Positions 38,701 to 51,193 of a DNA stretch of 64,000 bases are shown here, piece by piece (position 1 is the stretch's first letter; every line of letters begins with the position of its first letter). Location of the stretch: contig NC_091727.1 in assembly GCF_042477335.2 (NCBI RefSeq), positions 125,209,501 through 125,273,500 on the forward strand, in the 5' to 3' direction. The translations under genes and the position numbers were made by a program. The notes beneath the pieces are model-generated. The model made no database searches. It was not told the DNA's origin and saw nothing but the letters and a program-made list of their open reading frames with translations. Source of the stretch: Ovis canadensis. Taxonomy: Eukaryota; Chordata; Mammalia; Artiodactyla; Bovidae.

Positions 38701-39960
38701 AAACTCTAGTAAATGATACGTATGCTGAAGTTTTTATGGGGAAGAATGATGTCTACAACTTATTTTGAAATCCATCTTTGAAAAGATGGATTAATTGATG
38801 GACAGAGAGATGGATGGAGGAAAAAACAGAAATATATAGTAATGCAAGTATAGTTAAATGTTTACAAAGGAATATAGGTGGTAGATATATGAATATTCAT
38901 TTTAAAATTCAAATTTATATTTAAACATTCTCAAAATGTTAGAAAATGCAATAATCAGCATTATGTGCTGAGAAGATCTTGGTCAAGGGTAGGTAGGTGA
39001 AAGGAGAGGAGTAAAGGGATCAGAGTTTAGATTCTGGGTGAATTAGGTGGAAATGATACATTATTAACAAAATAGAAAACCAAGAAGAGTCAATGTTTTA
39101 CACAGCATAAAGAGAAGAAAGAAGGGAGATAAAGATGAATTTTATTACAGAGTGAATCTGAAATAAAAGAAAGAAAGCCAAATGAAACTGTCTAGCAAGT
39201 AAGTAGAGGCCAAGGCCAGACAGATTTAGAAATCATCTACATAAAAGTTGATATCAACTTTTAAGGAAGAGAAAAAGAACAGAATGAAGTTGAAGATCTT
39301 GAAGACTACCTTAGGGGCTGAAAAAACGAACAAAATAAAACAGAGAAGCAGTTAAAAGAATCAATGGAAAGTTACATCAAAAAAGAAAAGAAAAGAAAGT
39401 ATAAATAAGCTACAAACAACTTTCAATTACGATTCTCTTGGGATACACTGAGGGGTAATAACAAACTTCCAATGGAAAGCTATCCTTTGTTTAATAAAGG
39501 AAATTCAAGGCAGACCAGACCTCCCCAGCAACTCCTCTCCCAAAAACCTTTTCCAATTCCTCAAAATTCAGTTGGAATCCTAAATATCAATAATGCAATA
39601 ATTTCATGTACTTGTGTGGGCATTAAATAAAAGAAATGGAGAAAATTTTGTTATCAACTCCTACTTTCCAAGAAAAATAGTTGAGAATAGATACCCAGCT
39701 GCAAATCTTCTTTAGGGCAGACATGTAGCTACCTTAGAAAAGCAGCATGAGTCAGCTCAATCATCCTCTTCTCGATGATGCAAAAGATATTCTCAGCTTC
39801 CAGTTGCTCCTTTCCTTAGTCATTTCCCCAGCACTGCTCTCAGTTTCCTTTTGGTCCCCCCACCCTACCCTCATTGATCAACCAAAGAGAGATATGCTCT
39901 AAAATTAAAAAGAGAAAAACAGACCTAAATAACCCTCACCTAACTGTCAAATCTACTTAC

Positions 39961-40149
39961 CTTGAGGCAGATCACTGCCACTTGGATCACAGGAATAAGG
40001 TGGAGGTGGCAGTGCTAAGTTTGAAGCCTCTCCTACCTCAAGAGGAGGAGGAGGAGTTGGTGGTGGTAATGGAGGAGGTGGAGGTGGTAGAGGGGCAGCA
40101 GCAGCAGGAATAGGAGCAGAGAGGTATGGATACGATGGTGAAGCAATCA
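39961..40149 (-). CDS. ALG13: ALG13 proline-rich exon
   Basis: The acceptor (TTTGTTTCTTTTGTAG) and donor (GTAAGT from 39960) bound 189 bp: two bases completing a Val codon (G+TG), 62 codons and one leftover base. The peptide starts IASPSYPYLSAPIPAAAAPL. A proline tract follows, with runs of 6, 3, 4 and later 4 Pro broken by Leu, Thr and Ala. It ends PYSCDPSGSDLPQ. Poly-Pro tracts of this kind can bind SH3/WW/EVH1 domains, but no partner is established for this tail. As I recall it, the human tract is much longer and more uniform. Confidence 0.94.
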
Positions 40150-40974
40150 CTACAAAAGAAACAAACAAAGTAGGGATGCCACAACTGTAACACCTTATAA
40201 GCAGTAGCTAATCTATGTCTTTTGTGTTCTCAATTTCAACAAGCAACTCTCTAAGTCTTATGGTTTGGCTTAAAAACAAAAACTCAGAAGGTAAACTGTC
40301 CATATTCTTTTAGACATGCCAACTGAAAATGAGTTCAATATAGGTTATTGTGAGTTAAGGAAATTACTTCACATTAAAAGGAAAAATGAAAACTGGAAGC
40401 TACAAGGTTTGACTACTAAGATTTTAAACAGGTACATAAATACTATTAAGGCAAAAATTTTACTTAGCTTAATACAAAGTTAAGGATGTTTTCAACCATC
40501 TGCAAAATCACAAGATGTAAACACTAATAGGAGAGGCTAAATTGCATAGATTACAAATTTAAGCAATCCTTGAAGATTTCTACTTGGTAGTATCAAAGGA
40601 ATATAGAGAACTCTAAATCATAACAGTTCCATTTGTGATGACCTACAGAATCTAAAACAGGCTACATGAAACCACCTTATTTTCTTTAATTTTCTGTAAC
40701 TGTTACTATAGTTTAAAAACAAGATTCATTTAGGAGTTTCACAGTTTTTGACATAAGAAATTTAAATACAATTTTGTTTAAATATCAATACATTCCCCTA
40801 TGATGATAAAAAAAAACAATGAAGCTCCAACCTAGTAAAAATAAATATCTCCATATATATATATACGTTAGATAAATCTGTTAAATTTTTTTGAAAGATT
40901 ATTGATACAACCTTTCAAGTTTAATTGAACATCTTAGCTGACTTAGAAATTCAAGTACTAAATTTTATCACTGT

Positions 40975-41240
40975 GCTGCGGCTGCTGCTAAGTCGCTTCA
41001 GTCGTATCTGACTCTGTGCGACCCCAAAGACGGCAGCCCACCAGGCTCCCCCATCCCTGGGATTCTCCAGGCAAGAACACTGGAGTGGGTTGCCATTTCC
41101 TTCTCCAATGCATGAAAGTGAAGTCACTCAGTCATGTCCAACTCTTCATGACCCCATGGACTGCAGCCTACCAGGCTCCTCCGTCCATGGGATTTTCCAG
41201 GCAAGAGTACTGGAGTGGGGTGCCATCACCTTTTCCATAT
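40975..41240 (-). repeat. Bov-A2 SINE (dimer), antisense
   Basis: Two BovB-derived A units lie in tandem: 'gctgctgctaagtcgcttca' to 'gttgccatttccttctcc', then 'gaaagtgaagtcactcagtc' to 'gtactggagtggggtgccat'. No tRNA head is present. This is the classic Bov-A2 arrangement. Confidence 0.93.
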
Positions 41241-41424
41241 CACTGTGTTACCTGTATTATAATTTTAACCCTCAGAACTATAGAAAGTTTAGGCTCAGTA
41301 GTCAATAAAGGTTTAAATTCAGAGTTTTAGAACACTTAATTTAGTATAAGTGTTGTCCACATAAGCTGAAATTGTTATTCTGGTAATTTAGCAAAAGGAA
41401 TTTAAGGCCAAGTATCAGAAGTAA

Positions 41425-44055
41425 TACCTGTAGGACCTTCTAGAACTAACACCAAAAACAGGTGTCCTTTTCATCATGGGAGACTGCAATGAAAAGTAGG
41501 AAGTCAAGAGATACCTGGTGTTAACAGGCAAGTTTGGCCTTGAAGTATAAAATGAAGCAAGGCAAAGGCTAACAGAGTTTTGTCACGAGAACACACTGGT
41601 CATAGCAAACAACCTTTTCTAACAACACAAGAGATGACTCTACACATGAACATCACCAAATGGTCAATACCAAAATCAGACTGATTATATTCTTTGCAGT
41701 TGAAAATGGAGAAGCTCTACATATTCAGCAAAAATAAGACTTGGAACTGACTGTAGCTCAGATCATGAACTGCTTATTGAAAAATTCAGGATTAAACTGA
41801 AGAAAGGAAAACCACTAGGCCATTCAAATAATACCTAAATCAAGTCCCTTATGATTATACAGTGGAGGTGATGAATAGATTCAAGGGATTAGATCTGGTA
41901 GACAAGAGTGCCCAAAGAATTATGAATGGAGGCTACACTGCACAGGAGGCAGTGACAAAAACCATCCCAAAGAAAAAAGAAATGGAAGAAAGGAAAATGG
42001 CTGTCTGAGGAGGCTTTACAGATAGCTGAGGAAAGAAGAGAAGCAAAAAGCAAGGGAGAAAGGGAAAGATATATCCAACTGAATGCAGTGTTCCATAGTA
42101 TAGCAATGAGAGATAAGAAGGCCTTCTTAAATGAACAATGCAAAGTAGTAGATGAAAACAACAAAATAGGAAAGACTGAGATCTCTTCAAGAAAACCGGA
42201 GATATCATAGGAATAGTTCATGCAAGGATGGGCACAATAAAGAACATAAACAGTTTCCTGACAGAAACAGGACCTAACAGAAGCAGAAGAGACTAAGAAG
42301 AGGTGGCAATAATACAGAGAAGAGCTATTTAAAAAGGTCTTAAGGACTTGTATAACCACGATGGTGTATTCCCTCACCTAGAGCCAGATATCCTGCAGTG
42401 TGAAGTCAAGTGGGCCTTAGGAAGCATTACTACAAACAAAGTTAGTGGAGGTGATGGAATTCCACCTGAGCTATTTCAAATCCTAAAAGATGATGCTGTG
42501 AAAGTGCTGCACTCAATATGCCAGCAAATTTGAAAAACTCAACAGTGGCCATAGGACTGGAAAAGGTCAGTTTTCATTCCAATCCCAAAGAAAGGCAATG
42601 CCAAAGAATGTTCAAACCATAGAACAACTGTGTTCATTTCACATGCTAGCAAGGTTATGCTCAAAATCCTTCAAGCTAGGCTTCAGGAGTATGTGAAGTG
42701 AGATGTGCAAGTTGGGTTTCAAAGAGGCAGGGGAACCAGATATCAAATTGCCAACATTCACTGGATAATGGAGAAAGCAACAGAGTTCCAGAAAAACATC
42801 TACTTCTGCTTCACTGACTACACTAAATCCTTGAATGTGTGAATCACAACTGTGGAAAATACTTAAGAGATGGGAATACCAGACCACCTTATCTGTCTCC
42901 TGAGAAACCTGTATGTGGGTCAAGAAGCAATAGTCAGAACCTTACATGAACCATGAACTGGTTCAAACTTGGGAAAGGAGAAAGACAAGGCTGTATACTG
43001 TCACCTTGTTTATATAACTTGTATGTGGAGTACATCAAGTGAAATGCTGGCTGGGATGAATCACAAGCAGGAATCAAGATTACTGGGAGAAATATCAAGA
43101 ACCTCAGATATGCAGATGAGTGAGTGAGTGAAGTCACTCAGTCACGTCTGACTCTGCGACCCCATGGACTGTAGCCCATCAGGCTCCTCCATCCATGGCA
43201 TTTTGCAGGCAAGAGTAGTGGAGTGGGTCGCCATTTCCTTCTCTGGGGATCTTCCCAACCCAGGCATCAAACCTAGGTCTCCCGCATTGCAGGCAGACAC
43301 TTTACCATCTGAGCCACTGGGGAAGCTTGAAGAGCCTCTAGGGAAGGGTTAAAGAGGAGAGTGAAAAAGCTGGCTTAAAACTCAACATTCAAAACACTAA
43401 GACCAAGGAATTCAGTCCCATCATTTCATCGCAAATAGATGGGGGAACAATGGAAATGGTGAGAGATCTTTCTTTGACTCCAAAATCACTGTGAACGGTG
43501 AGCACAACCATGAAATTAAAAGACACTTGTTCCTTGGAAGAAAAGCTATTAACAAATATAGACAGCATATTAAAAAAGCAGAGATGTCACTTTGCCAACA
43601 AAGGTTCATTTAGTCAAAACTATGGTTTTTCCAGTAGTCATGTACGGATGTTAAGAGTTGGATGATACAGAAGGCTGAGCACCAAAGAATTGATGCTTTT
43701 GAACTGTGGTGCTGGAGAAGACTCCCAAGAGTCCCTTGGACAGCAAGGAGATCAAACCAGTCAATCCTAAAGGAAATCAACCCTGAATATTCGTTGGAAG
43801 GACTGAGGTTGAAGCTCCAGTTCTTTTGCCACCTGATGCAAAGAGCCAACTCACTGGAAAAGTCCCTGATGCAGGCAAAGACGGAAGGCAAAAAGAAAGG
43901 AGGGTGGCAGAGGATAAGATGGTTAGATAGCATCACTGACTCAATGGACATGGATTAGAGCAAACTCTGGGAGATAGTGAAGGACAGGGAAGCCTGGCGT
44001 GCTGCAGTCCATAGGGTCACAAAGATTTGGACAGGACCTAGTGACTTAACAACAA
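41425..44055 (+). mobile_element. BovB LINE, longest copy here, degraded, with nested SINE
   Basis: It starts in the endonuclease region ('gaccttctagaactaacacc') and runs through linker and RT to the 3' end near 44055. It has many small indels and stops. A Bov-tA interrupts it at about 43118-43327, right at the YADD codons (RYAD, then SINE). It is older-looking than the copies at 29.5 and 45.6 kb. Confidence 0.9.
43118..43327 (-). repeat. Bov-tA SINE nested in BovB, antisense
   Basis: A complete antisense Bov-tA ('gaagtcactcagtcacgtct' to 'tgagccactggggaagc') replaces about 20 bases of BovB just after the RT catalytic codons. I see no clean target duplication, so an insertion with a small deletion is likely. 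Confidence 0.9.
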
Positions 44056-45581
44056 CAGCAATATAACCTCTATATAGCTACAGGCCAACAGTAAAAGGAA
44101 ATGTAAGTCTTGGGGTGATTAAAACTTGATAACTAACTCTTTTGGGGGCAATGAAACTGTTCTCTCTTGGTTTTGGTGGTGGTTGTACAATGCATTGTTA
44201 AAACTCATAGAACAGGGCACTAAAAATGAATTTTACTGTATCTAAATTAAACAGTACATTTTAAAAAATTGTTCAAATAACTTGATTTTGGAGTTTTGTC
44301 ATGCATGTAGAAATCTCCACTTTTATAGTTTTAGAAGAGGAATTTAATTTTTAGAACATCTCCAAATGCTCTAAGGACTTTATGGTTTGTTTTCTATAAA
44401 ATAATGGCTTCCACAAAGCCTCACTCATTTCTTCTAGATTAGCACTCAAATAACACCATATTTTTTTCAAAAAAAGCAACTGAAATGAGTTCAATTAGCT
44501 AAAAAAAGTAGAAGTGATTATGATTACAAGGTAAAAACCAACTACTAGACATACAAGTAGCTAAATAAGTTCTCATGGGCCTGAGAGAATCAAGGATAGA
44601 AGAAATTTGGTGGTTATTTTGTCTGAACTCACCTTTATTTTAAAATGCATACTATAATATACTCCATAAGAAAGAACTTTTAAAACTTTCAGTTGCTCTA
44701 GAGATGCATGAGTATCTCATCCATAGATTTACTGGGGCTCCAAAGAGGCTTAACAGGTATAGTTCAAAGAAGGGATCCAGAAAAATGGAAGCAAACTTTT
44801 CTAAAATGTGAATGAAAACCAATGAAATGCATTCAGAAAGTTTATTTACTTGTCCAAGCAGCTGCAGGCTGCTTCAGGACATTTCAGAAGAGAACATGAA
44901 GATTTGGATTCTCTAGAGATCAATGGGCAGGGCCAGGACCAAAGTGCAGTGAGGTACAAAATTTAAAGGGCCACCAAATTAAAATAAAAAACAATCCATG
45001 ATGAATAAAATAAAAAAATTCTAAAAGACAGGATCCAAGCTTGCACTTGCATGACCCCAAGAGTGATTGCCTCACTCACCTCATCCTAAGTCTGGCCGAG
45101 AGTTCTTGTCTTTTTAAAAATTTTTGATACTTTGTGTATCAAGGATTCTTTTTTTTTGCATTGATCTTTTTTCATATAGTACATTAAAGTGTTATTTATC
45201 TTGACTGCTATGTGTTTTTTTAACACTCCCTTAAATTTTGCACCCAAAGCAAGTGAGTCACTAGTTCTGGCCCTGGCAAAATACTTGGAAACAGTTACCA
45301 AAAAAAATCAGTTAACAGGATTTAATGCCTATGAAGACACTCATAATAAAAGCAATCATAGCATCTAGTTACCTGGCAGGTAAGAAGTGACTTAAAGGAA
45401 GATGGGATGGGGCTGCCAGACAGACACACGTGAAGAACAAGGGGAAACATGAATTTTATCTAGAGGACTGACAGGAATGATAAAGAACAACTAAAAAGCA
45501 CTCATTACCTATTAGAGTTATAGCTGTGGTTCACAAGAGACACAAAAAAAAGTAAAACAAAGGCAGCATACCTTTTTAGAA

Positions 45582-46340
45582 ATGCAAAGTGAAGAGGAAC
45601 TAAAAAGCCTCTTGATGAAAGTGAATGAGGAGAGTGAAAAAGTTGGCTTAAAGCTCAACATTCAGAAAACGAAGATCATGGCATCCGGTCCCATCACTTC
45701 ATGGCAAATAGATGGGGAAACAGTGGAAACAGTGTCAGACTTTATTTTGGGGGGCTCCAAAATCACTGCAGGTGGTGATTGCAGCCATGAAATTAAAAGA
45801 CGCTTACTCCTTGGAAGGAAAGTTATGACCAACCTCGATAGCATATCGAAAAGTGGAGACATTACTTTGCCAACAAAGGTCCATCTAGTCAAGGCTATGG
45901 TTTTTCCTGTGGTCATGTACGGATGTGAGAGTTGGACTGTGAAGAAAGCTGAGCACCAAAGAATTGATGCTTTTGAACTGTGGTGTTGGAGAAGACTCTT
46001 GAGAGTCCCTTGGACTGCAAGGAGATCCAACCAGTCCATCCTAAAGGAGATCAGTCCTGGGTGTTCATTGGAAGGACTGATGCTGAAGCTGAAACTCCGA
46101 TACTTTGGCTACCTCATGCGAAAAGTTGACTTATTAGAAAAGACTCTGATGCTGGGAAGGATTGGGGGCAGGAGGAGAAGGGGATGACAGAGGATGAGAT
46201 GGCTTGATGGCATCACCAACTCGATAGACATGAGTTTGAGTGAACTCTGGGAGTTGGTGATGGACAGGGAGGCCTGGCGTGCTGTGATTCATGGGGTCAC
46301 AGAGTCGGACATGACTGAGCGACTGAACTGACTGACTGAC
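45582..46340 (+). mobile_element. BovB LINE 3' fragment, sense
   Basis: It begins just after the RT catalytic site ('gtgaagaggaactaaaaagc') and runs to the 3' tail 'gagcgactgaactgactgac'. A frame of 201 codons (45582-46187) stays open and reads like the BovB C-terminus ([20 protein letters not shown]). It is broken only near 46185, so it is a young copy. Confidence 0.92.
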
Positions 46341-46488
46341 AAAAAACACAAATCTGGAATTTACAGAATAGATTTCAATTATTCTACATAAATGGGGTAT
46401 TACAATATTTGATTCATGTATCACTTGTTTTTTAAGCTCAGACATCTGCTAGAAGCAGATAGCCAACACTTTCCCTTACTATTATTGG

Positions 46489-46716
46489 CATGCATGTCTG
46501 CTAAGTTGCTTCATTCGTGTCTGACTCTGTGCAATGCCATGGACTGTAGCTTGCCAGACTCCTCTGTCTATGGGATTCTCCAAGCAAGAACACTGGAGTG
46601 GGTTGCCATGCCCTTCTCTAGAGGATCTTCCTGACCCAGGGATTGAACCTGCAGCTCTTAAGCCTCCTGCATTGACAGGCAGGTTCTTTACCACTAGAGC
46701 CACCTGGGAAGCCCAA
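46489..46716 (-). repeat. Bov-tA SINE, antisense
   Basis: It runs from 'ctaagttgcttcattcgtgt' to the tRNA-like head 'agccacctgggaagccc'. Confidence 0.92.
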
Positions 46717-46796
46717 CAATTATTAGCACAAAGTAAAAAAAACCACAGTGTCTACATTAACACTTTCAATGGAAAATTTCTGAGAACATTAATGAA

Positions 46797-46797
46797 C

Positions 46798-46841
<44 letters not shown>
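46797..46841 (+). repeat. TA/CA microsatellite
   Basis: TATATATA is followed by about 15 uninterrupted CA units (46808-46838) and then TATA. A pure run of this length is probably length-polymorphic. Confidence 0.95.
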
Positions 46842-46842
<1 letters not shown>

Positions 46843-47019
46843 GAGAATGTTTTGTTCGAGGCACTGGCTAAGCACACAATTTTTACATTATAAATAAAAC
46901 AGATATAGAAAACAAATCCAACAAATTTGTTTCAAGTGGACACTATCCAGATTAAGAAAGAAAAGTCTGCCAGCCATTTCAGAAACATTCCACGCACTCT
47001 ATCACAATCACCGCAGTCT

Positions 47020-47248
47020 TGAGTGCTGTATGCCTAGTTGCTTCAGTCATGTCTGATTCTTTGCAACCCTATGGACTGTAGCCTGCCAGGCTCCTCTGAC
47101 CATGGGATTCTCCAGGCAGGAATACTGGAGGGGGTTGCCATGCTCTCCTCCAGGTTATCTTCCCCACCCAGGGATAAAACCCTTGTTTCTGGCATCTCCT
47201 GCATTGGCAGGTGGGTTCTTTACCACTAGTGTCAGCTGGGAAGCCATT
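47020..47248 (-). repeat. Bov-tA SINE, antisense
   Basis: It runs from 'cctagttgcttcagtcatgt' to 'agtgtcagctgggaagcc' and lies 300 bases beyond the previous Bov-tA in the same orientation. Confidence 0.92.
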
Positions 47249-47839
47249 ACCACTCTCTTACCCCACCATAATCAATCATTATCCTGGCTTTCATAGTAAT
47301 CACTTTATATTTTTAAGCATTTTGTCACCCAAATATGCATCCCTAAGGAAGTTTTTAAAAATTGAGATCCTGAATATCTTTCAATCTCTTGGTCCTTTTT
47401 CCATCCCTGTCATTTCCTTTCAATTTTTCTTTCAAGGAACCCTCGACTTGTTGAGTTTCCCAGTCTAGATTTTGCTGATTATATACTCACTGTGCATTTC
47501 AACATGTTCTTGTCTTTCCTGTAAATAGGCAACTAGATCCAGAAGACTAGATCAGACTCAAGATTGATTCCTTTAATAGTCTATAGGTAACATCTCACTA
47601 TCTTTGCAGTCTTAATAATTATTGCTGTTTAATGTGAGTCCATTCAGTCAGTAAGGACTGCAAGATGGGCATATTCTGCCACTTCTTTTTTTTACTGATC
47701 AGAATATATAGAAATACTTCCTCTCATCTACTATTTGGTTATCCCAGTAGGAAAGTTCATATAAGAAACGTAGGATAAATACTTGATTCTTTCACTATAT
47801 TGTCCAGTTTTCAAGAAAGCAAAATTTCATATCCTCGAG

Positions 47840-47985
47840 AACCAATTTTTTTTAGTTATATATACATATTTCAGATTAGTTTCTATTATAAGATATTGAA
47901 TAGGGTTCCCTGTGCTATACAGTAAATCCTTGTTTTTTTTTCATCTATTTTATGTATATTTATATCTGTTAATCATAAGGGAATC
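47840..47985 (-). mobile_element. L1 3' UTR remnant, antisense
   Basis: The reversed artiodactyl L1 ending is visible: 'agatattgaatagggttccc' and 'tgtgctatacagtaaatcct'. Confidence 0.65.
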
Positions 47986-48834
47986 AATTTCTAAAATATC
48001 ATCAGGAACTTTTAAATATATTTGATATGTCCCAACCTATTACAATGATCATTATTCAAGCTCAAACTGTTGCATCTCTGGCTAGTGAGAACCTCTCTAA
48101 AATGGCTCTTGAGTCCTTTTGATATGATCCCAGTACTCTTTGGTAGCTTCCTTGACATCTAGCATGACAAGATGATCCAGGCTCATCTTGAACGTTTCCT
48201 GCCCAAACCTGGAAGCATAAATTTCTCCACAAAGCTATTTGCTTTGAAGTGAGAAATGGTATTTCAGTGTCACAAACTGAATGCTAAAGATACTCATTGT
48301 TTCTAGGCCTTTTCAGTAGACAGAGCTAGGAAATAAATTTAAAGCTAAAATACTTCAAGTTCATATTGATATTTCCAATTGAAATGTGATATAATACCAT
48401 AAAAGTTTTTCCTTAGCCTTTTTTAGTATTTATCTGTATTAACTTTCTTCCATACTGAGACCTGGAGTGCAAGGACACAGGGAATAAAATTGGAATATCC
48501 CATACTCATGTATTGTAGCTGACATTATAGTCTCTGAAAAACAAGTAAGTATAGATTGCTATATAAAACTTGATGTGTTTATTGAAAGCATTAAAAAATG
48601 TTTGGCATATTGTCTCTCAATTCTGCTGTTTTTAAAAATAGCTATACTATATCTACATTGTTCAAACATAAGGCTTTTACATAGTGTATCATCAACCTCT
48701 CAGCCTTTATTTTGTGTAAATACATATTTAATATTCACAATCAAGTCTTATGTTGATGTCTCTGTTTTGGTGGTCTAAAAGTCAAAATTCATTCTTTAAT
48801 ACTTTGTCCATCCAATACAACTTTCCTTGACAGA

Positions 48835-48985
48835 AATATTCTGTATCTGCACTGTCCAATACAGTACACTAGCCACATGTGGCTTTGAGCACTTGGTATG
48901 TGGTTAGTGTGACTGAGCAACTGAAGATTTTACTTAATAGTAATTATTATTAATAAAGTGTCCTATGTGGCTAGTGATTACCTTG
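48835..48985. repeat. Possible ancient DNA-transposon fragment
   Basis: 'cactgtccaatacagtacac' and 'agccacatgtggctttgagc' resemble a common old mammalian repeat with a CTGTCCAATA terminus. The family is not assigned. Confidence 0.35.
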
Positions 48986-49469
48986 CTTGAAAGCGTATCT
49001 TTAGTAGATTTTTCAAGAAGTACTCATGAGAACAATATTCTCTGAATTCTTATATATTACCCTTTAAGCCTGAAAATGTTTGGTTGGATATAAAATCTTT
49101 GGTTCACATATCATTTCATTAAATGTCACTCCATTTTCTTCTAGCTGAAGCACTGCTGTCAAAGTTGGATGACTATCATTTTATTTCCTTTATACTCCAT
49201 AGGCTCTTTTATCTAGATAAACAAAGCACTTTCTTTAAGTCCAGTTGTTTTACTAGAATATGCTGGTGTTGGTTGTTCTGGCTCAGTAATCTCAGTTATG
49301 CTGCGTGCTGTTTCAGTATGTGGTTCTAAAGTTTTTTTTAATGTCAGGAAAATTTTCTGAATTGTAGATTTTAGTACTCTTTTCCCTTACGTTGGTTTTC
49401 TTCTTCAGAACTTCTATCAGTGCTGGATATCCTTTGCCTAACTTCAATATGTCACTTTTGAGTCTCTCT

Positions 49470-49484
49470 CTCTTTTTTTTTTTT
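49470..49484 (+). repeat. T-run
   Basis: A run of T follows a short TC repeat (CTCTCTCTC). No element end could be assigned to it. Confidence 0.6.
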
Positions 49485-50509
49485 TCATTTTAGATTTACC
49501 CCTCTTTTACATCTTTCTCTTAAAGCATTATCTATTGTATATAATCGGTCATGTTCTTTGTAGTTTAGTCTTCATTACCAAAATGACTTTCTTCCATTTC
49601 TAATACTTTTCTGAGTTCTTTCACCTCCTCTGAATTTTTCTAATCCTGATTTATATTTTAATATTTTGTATTATTAATGTCTTTATCTCATTTTGAAATA
49701 GTTGTTAAGTTCTGTTTAATGTACACATGTATGACATGCTTTTACTGTCTACAGGGATATCATCATTTTCCCCTTAAAACACCTCTGTATATGTTTATGT
49801 AGGGCTTTTCTTTCATTCATTTTTGTGTGAAATTATTTTTCACAAACTCTGAAAGGAGATGGAATACAAGAAAGCTCTTCTAACTTCATATGACTCTCAA
49901 TTGCTTTTTATATAGTGCTTAAAATATGACTACTTTCTAGTATTCCTTGGCTCTGTTCTCCACAGCTTCAGTCTGGACTTGCTCTTTTCCCTATCCTCAT
50001 CAGTTCTGATTCTACTCCCAGGAGTTTCTCCCCAGTGAGGAATACTATCCCAAAAGGTAGTCCTGCCAAGGTCAGTTTTGAGAGTTCTTAGGGGCCAAAC
50101 TGTTCCAAGCCCTTCAGTCCCTTTACCATGTACCCAAAGCACTCACCGAGTACTGGAGAGGTCAAATCCCTTTCCAGCCCTAGCTGCTCCTTCCAAATTG
50201 GCTGCCCCCACTTTTCAGTGAATTCTTATTAGCTCTTTCAGGGTTCTTCTGTTCTCAGGTTCATCAGACAACATCCCCGGTGCTTCTGTCTTCTTGCTCC
50301 CATATAGACCCTGACAGCATGCAGGTCTTGTGCCTGGTGGTTTGTCCCTACCTGCTTAAATTTTAAGGTTCATGGGGAGACCTTGTCACCTAGTTTTGTT
50401 GTTAAGCATTGTCCAGTGGGTTCTGGTTTTGCTATTTCCATTTTTATTTGGTGACACAGACTGAAAAGCTATGCTGTGGTTGCCACCACTTTCTCAGAAT
50501 TCTCTTGAG

Positions 50510-50700
50510 AATTTTAAACTATATTAACTCAATGAAATTTTACAACAACTTCATAAACTGGTACTATGAGTAGCTCCAAGTTTACAGGTAAGAAAGATTC
50601 AATAACTTGTCCAAAGTTACATAGCTAGTAAGTTGTAAAACAAAGATTCTAACTTAGATTTCTTAAATTCTAGAGCCAAACTTTTCATTCTGTAAGAGTG
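50510..50700 (-). repeat. MIR, antisense
   Basis: Reversed MIR order is visible: 'tttacaggtaagaaagattc', 'cttgtccaaagttacatagc', then 'ttctagagccaaac'. Confidence 0.65.
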
Positions 50701-51018
50701 TGAAACACCTCTACCTTAATTTTAGTATAATAAAACTTAACTCAAAATTTGAAAAACTAGTACAAGTACTCTAAATTTTCAATGGGGTAGCAAAATGATA
50801 GCTATGAAATCATATCAAAGCCAAATTTACAAGAAAAAAAAATTGAAGCCCTCTCAAATCTCATGGATTCCTCAACTATAGAACATACATTATTAGCAGG
50901 TTAAACAAACTTAATACTGGAGATTCAAGTAATTTTATCTAATCACTAGAATTGCTTTATGTGCATGTCCCTGAATAGAAAAAGAGGTTTCCAAATTAAG
51001 CAACCACTAATAACCTAC

Positions 51019-51193
51019 CTGGCCTGCCTTGTGTAGGTGGAGATACAAACAGAGGCTGTATAGCATTCTGTGAGGAAACTGAAGTGGTACTACTAGCTTG
51101 ATTAGCTTGATTAGCAGCTGCACAGTTAGGTAAGGCTGGAGCTGGAACATTATTGGCACAGGAAGCTGCAACTGCTGCAGAATTTACCATCAC
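51019..51193 (-). CDS. ALG13: ALG13 exon (Ala/Asn/Ser-rich, 58 codons)
   Basis: The acceptor (CTTCCAACACTTACAG) precedes 51193 and the donor GTAGGT starts at 51018. Its 175 bp give 58 codons and one leftover base. The peptide starts [17 protein letters not shown], then has Ala/Asn/Gln-rich sequence and [20 protein letters not shown], ending GRP. It is low-complexity tail with no catalytic motif. The leftover G joins TG of the proline-rich exon as Val. Confidence 0.94.

Larger units (their letters stand above)
36477..39960 (-). other. ALG13: ALG13 intron with old L1 fragments
   Basis: It contains two old sense L1 3' fragments (about 37400-37895 and 38118-38700). From 38900 to 39950 I see purine-rich unique sequence and no exon. 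Confidence 0.8.
40150..51018 (-). other. ALG13: Large ALG13 intron (10.9 kb)
   Basis: It contains a Bov-A2 (40975-41240), two BovB copies (41425-44055 and 45582-46340), three Bov-tA copies, a CA repeat, an L1 3' UTR remnant and a MIR. About 44060-45575 and 47990-50500 look unique or unrecognised; the latter includes a T-run at 49470-49484. The flanking exons join in frame (G+TG = Val), so no coding exon is needed here. Confidence 0.82.

Noticed and set aside
41889-42377. 162-codon minus-strand frame
   Set aside because: It is the antisense shadow of a BovB linker region.
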